34,818 bases of DNA, taken from contig RQOP01000058.1 of assembly GCA_008373095.1 (NCBI GenBank), forward strand, positions 1 to 34,818. Direction: 5' to 3'. A program made the position numbers and the translations under genes. Source of the stretch: SAR202 cluster bacterium (GTDB taxonomy: Bacteria > Chloroflexota > Dehalococcoidia > Lucifugimonadales > UBA826). The notes beneath the pieces were generated by a model. The model ran no database searches. It was not told the origin of the DNA and worked only from the letters and a program-made list of their open reading frames with translations. Position 1 is the first letter of the stretch. Every line of letters starts with the position of its first letter. Below, one piece after another: positions 17,303-23,925 of the stretch.

Positions 17303-18805
17303 CTATAAGTCTGAAGCCCATGTTTTTGATCTTTCCACCGCTTTCGACCAGTCATTCCGCTTGCGATCTCTTTCTATATCACTCATGAATGGAGTATATA
17401 CCGTTTGAGATTCCCACATTGCACTTATATCGGACAGAGAGTCCCAAATTCCCGAACCGATACCAGCGATGAAAGCCGCCCCCAGCACTGTAGTTTCCTG
17501 AACAGCCGCCCTGTTTATTTTGCAATTACTAATGTCTGCTTGCATTTGCATCAAAAGCCCATTGTTTGTCGCTCCACCATCAACCTTTAATTCCAATATA
17601 TCGTTCGCAGACTCTTGCTGCATTATTGTCAAAATTTCCTCACACTGATAAGCAATGGCTTCAAGGGCCGCTCTCGCTATGTGAGCTTTGTTAGATCCTC
17701 TAGTTAATCCAACGATAGTTCCTCTGGCATCCATATCCCAATAAGGAGCGCCTAATCCGGTAAAAGCCGGGACAAAATATACTCCTTCTGTGTCATTTAC
17801 TGAACGAGCAAGTTTCTCCACTGAATCGGAAGACTCGATGATGTTTAATTCATCCCTCAACCACTGTACAGTCGCCCCAGCTGAAAATACACTTCCTTCC
17901 AGAGCGTACTCAATTTCACCTTTTACTTTCCAGGCCACGGTGGAAAGAAGACCTTTATCCGATCTTTTAATTTCACCGCCGGTATTCATCAACAGAAAAG
18001 CCCCAGTACCGTAAGTACATTTTGCATCCGCAATATTGAAACACGCCTGACCAAACAATGAGGCATGCTGATCACCTGCAACACCAGAGATAGGCACGTT
18101 TAAATTATCCAATACATCGATTTCGCAGGATCCAAAGTCAGCATCCGAATCGCAAATCTGGGGCAATAAGCCCGTTGGTATGCCGAATATATCTAAAATT
18201 TCCTGAGACCACTCCTGAGTTTCTAGGTCAAAAAGCATGGTCCTTGACGCATTAGTTATATCTGTCACATGCCTTTTGCCACCACTCATATTCCAAATTA
18301 GCCAGCTGTCCACAGTGCCAAAGGCCAATTTACCTTGCTTTGACTTCTCATAAGCCCCTGGAATTGTATCCAAAATCCATTTGATTTTAGTCGCCGAAAA
18401 ATAAGGATCCATTGAGAGCCCAGTGATCTTAGTAATTCTTTCTGCATCAGGTGTGTTCATTAATTCTTGGCATATCGCACTTGTTCTTCTGCACTGCCAA
18501 ACAATTGCCTTATATATCACTTCGCCGGTTTCTCGTTCCCAAATAACCGTTGTTTCCCTTTGGTTCGTGATCCCCATTGTGATTATGTCTTTTGCTGCTA
18601 CCTTAGAAGTTTCTAGTAGCTCTTTAATGCAGGCATAAACACTTTCCAAAATTTCGTGAGGATCATGTTCGACCCAGCCCGGTTCTGGATAAAACTGAGT
18701 AATTTCTCTATAACTAGAAGCAAATATCTCTCCTTGGATAGTGACTAGGGCTACCGTTGTACCGGTAGTGCCTTGATCAATTGCAAGAATGTACTTTTCT
18801 GACAT
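17303..18805 (-). CDS. glpK: Glycerol kinase
   Basis: 500 aa FGGY kinase; phosphorylates glycerol to glycerol-3-phosphate. Motifs: N-terminal AIDQGTTGTT, GITNQRETTVIWE, ISGVAGDQHASLFGQ, KCTYGTGAF, the FGGY box GLGAPYWDMDARG and DGGATNNGLLMQMQAD. The ORF track starts at a TTG (18823); the ATG at 18805 (MSEKYILAIDQG) matches the usual GlpK N-terminus. First gene of a likely two-gene operon with the Ldh_2 dehydrogenase. No glpF or glpD is nearby. An 8-bp inverted repeat lies in the divergent upstream region. Confidence 0.96.
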   Translation of the reverse strand: MSEKYILAIDQGTTGTTVALVTIQGEIFASSYREITQFYPEPGWVEHDPHEILESVYACIKELLETSKVAAKDIITMGITNQRETTVIWERETGEVIYKAIVWQCRRTSAICQELMNTPDAERITKITGLSMDPYFSATKIKWILDTIPGAYEKSKQGKLAFGTVDSWLIWNMSGGKRHVTDITNASRTMLFDLETQEWSQEILDIFGIPTGLLPQICDSDADFGSCEIDVLDNLNVPISGVAGDQHASLFGQACFNIADAKCTYGTGAFLLMNTGGEIKRSDKGLLSTVAWKVKGEIEYALEGSVFSAGATVQWLRDELNIIESSDSVEKLARSVNDTEGVYFVPAFTGLGAPYWDMDARGTIVGLTRGSNKAHIARAALEAIAYQCEEILTIMQQESANDILELKVDGGATNNGLLMQMQADISNCKINRAAVQETTVLGAAFIAGIGSGIWDSLSDISAMWESQTVYTPFMSDIERDRKRNDWSKAVERSKTWASDL

Positions 18806-18814
18806 ATGTATCAT

Positions 18815-18855
18815 CCATACCAATGTAAATTTTTAGGTGGATTCATATGGTATGG
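18815..18855. promoter_or_regulatory. Inverted repeat between glpK and the cyclophilin-like gene
   Basis: CCATACCA (18815-18822) and TGGTATGG (18848-18855) are perfect 8-bp arms separated by 25 bases, in the shared divergent upstream region. The same core, TGGTAT, recurs in the inverted repeat at 20030-20050. It may be an operator or chance; no regulator gene is adjacent. Confidence 0.35.
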
Positions 18856-18909
18856 TGAACCGATAGTATGTCAACACTTTTGGATAACACTGGGGAGACA
18901 GGAGATTTT

Positions 18910-19290
18910 ATGAAGGAACGTTCTATAACCATTACCGCTGGTAATCTCACAATGAACGCTATTATGAACGAATCCGATACGGCTAATGAAATTTGGAATT
19001 CCTTGCCCATCTCGGGTTCGGCTAATGTTTGGGGTGATGAAATATATTTCGCTATTTCTGTTAAAACTGAGGAAGATCCTAATGCCTCAGATCTGGTTTC
19101 CTCCGGTGATCTTGCATATTGGCCTCCGGGTGATGCATTCTGCATTTTTTTCGGTAGGACTCCCGCTAGCACTGACGACCAACCCAGAGCCGCTAGCCCA
19201 GTGAACGTGTTTGGTCATATTGATGGTGATGAAAAACTTTTTAGGGGTGTGGCTGGGGGAACTCCTATCGAGATAGTTGCTAAAGAATAA
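18910..19290 (+). CDS. Cyclophilin-like fold protein (TM1367/PF04126-type)
   Basis: 126 aa from the ATG at 18910, which has a GGAGA ribosome binding site; the ORF-track start at 18868 adds 14 unlikely residues. The pattern fits the small cyclophilin-like family: ITITAGNLTMNAIMNES, TANEIWNSLPISGSANVWGDEIYFAI, GDLAYWPPGDAFCIFFGRTP, then NVFGHIDGDEKLF. These proteins have a cyclophilin barrel but lack proven prolyl isomerase activity; function unknown. It lies 12 bases upstream of tenA on the same strand, strongly suggesting an operon and hence a possible role in salvage of thiamine or a related small molecule. Family assignment is from remembered motif pattern. Confidence 0.78.
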   Translation: MKERSITITAGNLTMNAIMNESDTANEIWNSLPISGSANVWGDEIYFAISVKTEEDPNASDLVSSGDLAYWPPGDAFCIFFGRTPASTDDQPRAASPVNVFGHIDGDEKLFRGVAGGTPIEIVAKE

Positions 19291-19302
19291 AAGGGATTAA
19301 AT

Positions 19303-19965
19303 ATGAGCTACACAGCGCTCCTACGACAGAAAGCCGATAGCCTTTGGGAAAAAGAATATTTGCACCCCTTCGTTCAGGGCATAGGTTCAGGAACTCTGGA
19401 ATTGGAAAAATTCCAGCATTACATGAAACAGGACTATTTGTTCCTTATTGAATTTTCCAAAGTTATATCGCTAGCTATTGCCAAATCTAAAAATCTCGAA
19501 GACATGGGATGGTTTTCCACATTATTGAACGAGACTTTGAACACAGAAATGGCTCTCCATGTAAGTTTTTGTAAAGATTTTGACATCGAAGAGAAAGACC
19601 TTTTGAACACTAAAATGTCCCCATCTACTCATTCCTACACACGTCACCTTTTGGAAATAGGATATTCTGGGTCAACTCCTGAAATAGCTACAGCGATCTT
19701 GCCTTGCTCATGGGGTTACTCTGAGATTGGTAAACGTCTTTTTGCCAATGGGCTCCCTTCGAATAATCCTCTCTATTCAAGATGGATAGAAATGTATAAC
19801 TCAGATGAATTTGAAGACTTGGCTCTCTGGATTCGTGGGTTTATAGATCGAGAAGTTCAAAATATGACGCCTAGCAGCCACGAAAACCTGGAAGACATTT
19901 TCTTTACCAGTACCAGGTACGAATATAAATTCTGGGACTCTGCATACAACCTCGAGACTTGGTAG
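19303..19965 (+). CDS. tenA: TenA thiaminase II / aminopyrimidine aminohydrolase
   Basis: 220 aa of the all-helical TenA/THI-4 family, which deaminates aminomethyl-HMP (salvage) and can cleave thiamine. The catalytic nucleophile C135 in ILPCSWGYSEIG and D44 in MKQDYLFL match the known B. subtilis numbering, and the C-terminal YEYKFWD carries the conserved Glu, so it should be active. It would return HMP to the thiamine pathway that thiE completes about 10 kb away. It has no riboswitch of its own, unlike thiGES, and is apparently co-transcribed with the cyclophilin-like gene 12 bases upstream. Confidence 0.92.
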   Translation: MSYTALLRQKADSLWEKEYLHPFVQGIGSGTLELEKFQHYMKQDYLFLIEFSKVISLAIAKSKNLEDMGWFSTLLNETLNTEMALHVSFCKDFDIEEKDLLNTKMSPSTHSYTRHLLEIGYSGSTPEIATAILPCSWGYSEIGKRLFANGLPSNNPLYSRWIEMYNSDEFEDLALWIRGFIDREVQNMTPSSHENLEDIFFTSTRYEYKFWDSAYNLETW

Positions 19966-20029
19966 CCGAACAGAAAACATTTCCATTATATTGCATACCG
20001 TAATATTATTTACAATATCTATTACATTA

Positions 20030-20050
20030 TGGTATATTTGGTTTATACCA
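20030..20050. promoter_or_regulatory. Inverted repeat upstream of the small zinc-binding gene
   Basis: TGGTATA and TATACCA form 7-bp perfect arms about a 7-base centre, 34-54 bases before the GTG start of the next gene. It shares the TGGTAT core with the repeat at 18815-18855. Possible operator; unproven. Confidence 0.35.
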
Positions 20051-20083
20051 ATATAAGCAGATGTAATCGTAAGAGGCGGTAAA

Positions 20084-20350
20084 GTGGCAAAGACAGAGTC
20101 GTTAGATATTATTGAACCAGTAAGCGAAAGCTCCTGTGCCCATCACTGGATCATTGGTGATCCAGATGGCCCGACTAGTTCCGGCAAATGCAAACGTTGT
20201 GGGACTCAGAGAGATTTTATGAATTATTTTGAAGGTTCATCTTGGGGCTCAGATATTTCTCTAGACCAGTTAGGGAAATCAACTGGTGCGACAAGAGAAG
20301 CCTCCTACGGGCAAACTGTACCCAACATCACTGAAGACGATGAGGAATAG
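20084..20350 (+). CDS. Small putative zinc-binding protein (88 aa)
   Basis: The protein has a C-x-H-H-W stretch (C18, H20, H21) and a later C-x2-C (C36, C39) in GKCKRCGTQRDF, the ligand set of a short zinc ribbon. Between them is GPTSSG. The rest is polar with an acidic C-terminus (EDDEE), so it looks like a soluble adaptor or metal-binding protein rather than an enzyme. The GTG start has a GAGGCGG ribosome binding site. Its stop codon directly abuts the stop of the convergent cofE locus, with no gap. I recognise no named family; similar short ribbons are, as I recall, frequent in Chloroflexota and Actinobacteria. An inverted repeat lies upstream. Confidence 0.68.
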   Translation: MAKTESLDIIEPVSESSCAHHWIIGDPDGPTSSGKCKRCGTQRDFMNYFEGSSWGSDISLDQLGKSTGATREASYGQTVPNITEDDEE

Positions 20351-21096
20351 TTAGCGAAAAAGATCATTTTCTTTTGGTCTTAGAAGTGATTCATATTCAG
20401 AATTTTCTGGGTTAAACTCGCTACCCCTGATCACTACGACTGGTATATTCAAAGACTTTCCGGTAGCTAATTCCGATGCAGCTGCTAATTCATCGGCAAT
20501 GCAGATAGTGGTAACTTTCAACACCTGACCTACAGCATCAATCGTATCCTTGTAATCTATGAAAGGGCTCATACCTGCGCAGCCAATGGCGAAATTTACG
20601 TGACCGTCCCTCCAGGGGCGTCCAAACGTATCCGAAATGACAACCCCTAGCGATTCTACATTGGTGATGCGCTTAATATCGTTTACGATTTTTCTAGCTG
20701 AAGCGTCTGAATCTTTGGGTAGCAGAGCAACCTTAGTTTCACCTTCTACATTCGAGGAATCTATTCCTGCATTCGCATACTTTCCGTTATCAAAACACCG
20801 CGTTCAAAGTCAGTCCTCACAATTTCTGTAGACTGCTCCAATATCAACTGCACCAACCTAGGGTCTTTTCCAAGCTTGGCCGCGAGTTCTTCTGCCTCCG
20901 AGGTAGGTTCAATATCCAATAAATCCCGAACCATACCTTCAACTTTGGAGACAACTTTTTGGGTCACCACTATTACATCTCCAGACTGTATTCCTCCAGC
21001 TGAGGATAATGCCGCCTCAAAAATCATTTCAGAAAGATTATGCGAGGTGTTAAATTCAGGCATCCCACTTAAGCCGATGATTTCTATATTACCCAT
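20351..21096 (-). pseudogene. cofE: cofE (F420-0:gamma-glutamyl ligase), broken by an internal deletion/frameshift
   Basis: CofE adds glutamates to coenzyme F420-0. The N-terminal half (21096 to about 20777) reads LSGMPEF, SGDVIVVTQKVVSKVEG, KDPRLVQLILEQS and GVLITES, then stops after a few odd residues. The C-terminal half continues in another frame from about 20776 (ANAGIDSSNVEGE) through LGVVISDTFGRPWRDG to DELAAASELATGKS and ends at 20351. Both halves are clearly CofE. Where the family has an ITETRHGFVCANAG-type stretch, only two bases separate the ITES and ANAG codons, implying loss of about 16 bases. No slippery heptamer is seen, so programmed frameshifting is unlikely. It may be a true pseudogene, a strain variant or an assembly/read error. 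The ORF track splits it into 20761-21096 and 20351-20572, missing the middle. Confidence 0.88.
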
Positions 21097-21188
21097 ACAT
21101 GACTATCCTATTAATTCTTAATGTTATACTCGCCGAACCATAATTTTGTTAGCTCTCTAACATTTTCCTATGCAGGAGGTATTTTCCT

Positions 21189-22064
21189 TTGACTTATCTA
21201 AGAAGTTTACTATTTGTGCCTGGTAACCAGCCAAACATGCTGGCCAAAGCCGCCTCATTCTCACCAGACGCTTTCGTGCCAGATATGGAAGATTCTGTAG
21301 CATGGGACGATAAATCACAAGCAAGGCAAGTCGTTGCTGACCATTTAGAAACGCTTGGGAATACAGGTATAAGAATCATACCAAGGATAAACTCCCTTGA
21401 TACCGGTCTTTGTGAAGAGGACTTGGCAGCCATCGTTGGACCACACATTTACGGCGTCTCTATAGGAAAAATTAATACAGCCCAAGATGTAAGTGTGATT
21501 TCAAAATGTATTGCCAATTTGGAATCTGAAAGAAAAATAACCAAAGGTTCTATTAAATTGGTGTTGTGGATAGAAACTGCCGTTGGTTTATTAAATGCTT
21601 ACGACATATTATCCTCAAATGATCGAATAATTGCCGCTGCCTTTGGTGCTGAAGATTTCACAAACGATATGGGAATCACGCGAAACGAAGATGATCGTGA
21701 AATACTTTTTCCGAGAAGCCAGGTAGCAATAGCGGCAAAGGCCGCGGGAGTCCTAGCATTAGACACACCATATTTCGGTTTTAGAGATCCAGAAAGTTTG
21801 AAAATAAACTCAGAATTATCTAAATCTGTCGGCTTCAAAGGAAAGTTTGCAATACACCCATTGCAGGTGGAAATAATTAACGAATGTTTCTCTCCTACAA
21901 AAAAGGAAATTGATCATGCGTTAGAAGTAATCCGAGTCTTTGAAGAAGCCGCTGCTAAAGGTAGAGGCTCCACATCTTTAGATGGTCAGGTTGTAGATGT
22001 TCCCGTAGTAAAAAGGGCTGAGGCCCTAATCTATCAGGCCAAGCAAATGGATATCGTCACTTGA
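21189..22064 (+). CDS. HpcH/HpaI-family CitE-like lyase
   Basis: 291 aa (beta/alpha)8 enzyme related to the citrate lyase beta subunit. Motifs: LRSLLFVPGNQPNML, PDMEDSV, IIPRINSLDTG, LVLWIETAVGLLNA (metal-binding Glu) and AFGAEDFTNDMG (metal-binding Asp). Relatives cleave malyl-CoA, citramalyl-CoA or 2-keto-3-deoxy acids. No citrate lyase alpha or gamma subunits are nearby, so it is a stand-alone CitE-like protein. The TTG start lies about nine bases after a strong AGGAGG. Its stop overlaps the folB start (TGATG), so the two are translationally coupled. Substrate unresolved; an aldolase role with the sugar-acid genes in this window is speculative. Confidence 0.82.
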   Translation: MTYLRSLLFVPGNQPNMLAKAASFSPDAFVPDMEDSVAWDDKSQARQVVADHLETLGNTGIRIIPRINSLDTGLCEEDLAAIVGPHIYGVSIGKINTAQDVSVISKCIANLESERKITKGSIKLVLWIETAVGLLNAYDILSSNDRIIAAAFGAEDFTNDMGITRNEDDREILFPRSQVAIAAKAAGVLALDTPYFGFRDPESLKINSELSKSVGFKGKFAIHPLQVEIINECFSPTKKEIDHALEVIRVFEEAAAKGRGSTSLDGQVVDVPVVKRAEALIYQAKQMDIVT

Positions 22065-22438
22065 TGGATAACAGTGACCAAATTGTTCTTAAAGGCATGA
22101 GTTTTTATGGTTACCACGGTGTTAATCCGGAAGAACGTTCCACCGGCCAGAAATTTATCGTTGACCTAAGAGTGAAATGTTCCTTAATAAAACCTTCCGA
22201 ATCAGACAAAGTGGAAGACACCGTGAACTACTCTGAACTATTCAGAATCGTCAAAACTGTTATAGAAGGAGAGCCACACAACTTACTGGAGAGCGTGGCA
22301 AAAAATATTTCAGATAAGATACTTCTGGATTATGATATCTATTCGGTTTCTGTAACAATTAAGAAGCCTGAGGTTCGTATAAACGAATCGAATTTGGATT
22401 ACGCTGCTGTTACATTAACTCGATATGGAAATAAATGA
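22064..22438 (+). CDS. folB: Dihydroneopterin aldolase
   Basis: 124 aa, typical FolB length. It converts dihydroneopterin to hydroxymethyl-dihydropterin in folate synthesis. Motifs: GMSFYGYHGVNPEER (active-site Tyr/Glu region), TVNYSELF, HNLLESVAKNISDKIL and VSVTIKKPEV with the catalytic Lys. The ORF track begins at a TTG (22061); the ATG at 22064 overlaps the previous stop as TGATG and is the more natural start. No other folate genes are adjacent; it may be expressed with the CitE-like gene. Confidence 0.93.
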   Translation: MDNSDQIVLKGMSFYGYHGVNPEERSTGQKFIVDLRVKCSLIKPSESDKVEDTVNYSELFRIVKTVIEGEPHNLLESVAKNISDKILLDYDIYSVSVTIKKPEVRINESNLDYAAVTLTRYGNK

Positions 22439-22459
22439 ATTTTTAAAGAAGGTTTCAGA

Positions 22460-23860
22460 GTGCCAGAAAATCTACCAGAAACACTAGGTGAATTGATCGA
22501 ATCCGGCTACACATCCCGCACAGTTAAAGAGGAAATTCGATCCAACTTGGTGCAAAGAATAAGTGATGGCTCCGAAGTATTTCCAGGCATAGTTGGTTTT
22601 GACGATTCAGTCATCCCGCAAATACAAAATGCGATCCTAGCAGGGCAAGATATCATCCTTCTTGGAGAACGAGGTCAGGCAAAGTCCAGAATAATCCGAC
22701 TTCTAGTTGATCTACTTGACGAGTATATTCCTTTCGTAAAAGGATCTGAGATAAATGATGACCCGCTTGACCCAATAAGCCAGTATGGAATAGAAGCTCT
22801 TGCTGCTGACAAAAAAAACACAAAGATAGACTGGCTGCCTAAAGAGGATAGATATGCGGAGAAACTTGCTACTCCAGATGTTTCGGTGGCGGATCTTATA
22901 GGAGAAATCGACCCAATCAAAGTAGCAGAGGGAAGATATCTGTCAGACACAATGGCTATTCACTATGGAATGATACCCCGGACGAATAGAGGTCTGTTTT
23001 GTATAAATGAACTCCCTGACCTTACCGAGAGAATACAAGTTAGTTTGTTTAATTTAATGCAGGAAAGAGATATTCAAATCAAAGGCCACCAAGTCAGACT
23101 ACCCTTGGATATGATAATTGTGGCCACAGCCAACCCGGAGGATTACACAAACAGAGGTCGGATAATAACCCCTCTTAAAGACCGCTATGGGGCACAGATT
23201 CGCACTCACTATCCAAGCGACGTCTCCCAAGAAATGAACATAGTTACTCAAGAGTATAAAAAGTTTTCTGATTCTGCGGAATTGGTCAAAACACCTGAGT
23301 TTATGAAGGAAATCATCGGTGAAATTACCCATTTGGCACGGCGCAGTCCTGAAATAAACCAAAGGTCTGGTGTTAGTTTGCGAGTATCTATATCCAATTT
23401 TGAAACCTTGATAGGTCAGGCATTCAGGAGAAGCCTCGCCAATAATTCTATTTCTTCTCCTAGGATCAGTGACCTCCCATACCTGATAGCTTCCACAATA
23501 GGGAAGATCGAACTTGAGACCGTAGAAGAAGGCCTTGAAACCAAGATCATCAGTGACATTGTTGACAGGGCTGTTTTGAACGTATTCACAAACCATACAG
23601 AAGCAGACGAATTTGATTTCGTATTAAATCAGTTCGAAGAAGGGATCGTTATCCAAGCCGGAAGTACAATTGATGATGATAAATATATTTCATTAATTGA
23701 CCGATTCGAAAATTTAAAAGGAAAATTATCAGTTCTTTGTGACCCAATTGAGGACGATAGTGCGATAATTTCTGCGTTTGAATTTGTTTTAGAAGGGCTT
23801 TATCTCAGTAAAAAAATAAGTAAAAAAACTGAAGATAGGACTGCAGAATATGCAATATAG
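22460..23860 (+). CDS. AAA+ ATPase, MoxR/magnesium-chelatase I-like
   Basis: 466 aa AAA+ protein. Walker A is GERGQAKS at 69-76, inside an IILLGERGQAKSRIIR stretch. Walker B is seen as LFCINELPDL (NE in place of the usual DE), followed by a sensor-1 IIVATANPEDYTNRGRII loop. The string FPGIVGFDDSVIPQIQNAILAG before Walker A is typical of the ChlI/BchD-like MoxR branch. Such ATPases usually pair with a VWA-domain partner for metal insertion or complex remodelling; here the next gene is valS and no VWA gene is adjacent, so it is an orphan. The start is a GTG with only a modest AAGAAGG site. Role unknown. Confidence 0.85.
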   Translation: MPENLPETLGELIESGYTSRTVKEEIRSNLVQRISDGSEVFPGIVGFDDSVIPQIQNAILAGQDIILLGERGQAKSRIIRLLVDLLDEYIPFVKGSEINDDPLDPISQYGIEALAADKKNTKIDWLPKEDRYAEKLATPDVSVADLIGEIDPIKVAEGRYLSDTMAIHYGMIPRTNRGLFCINELPDLTERIQVSLFNLMQERDIQIKGHQVRLPLDMIIVATANPEDYTNRGRIITPLKDRYGAQIRTHYPSDVSQEMNIVTQEYKKFSDSAELVKTPEFMKEIIGEITHLARRSPEINQRSGVSLRVSISNFETLIGQAFRRSLANNSISSPRISDLPYLIASTIGKIELETVEEGLETKIISDIVDRAVLNVFTNHTEADEFDFVLNQFEEGIVIQAGSTIDDDKYISLIDRFENLKGKLSVLCDPIEDDSAIISAFEFVLEGLYLSKKISKKTEDRTAEYAI

Positions 23861-23925
23861 GTGATCCAGCACCTTTCCAAACAAATAGATTTTCGTTACT
23901 AACAATTCGATGGTCCGGAGAGTAC

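Noticed and set aside
20761-20790. Programmed ribosomal frameshift in cofE
   Set aside because: No slippery heptamer, and about five to six conserved codons are missing, so a frameshift alone would not restore the protein.
23099-23596. 165-aa minus-strand ORF within the AAA+ gene
   Set aside because: Antisense to a gene with clear Walker motifs; composition looks like a reading-frame shadow.
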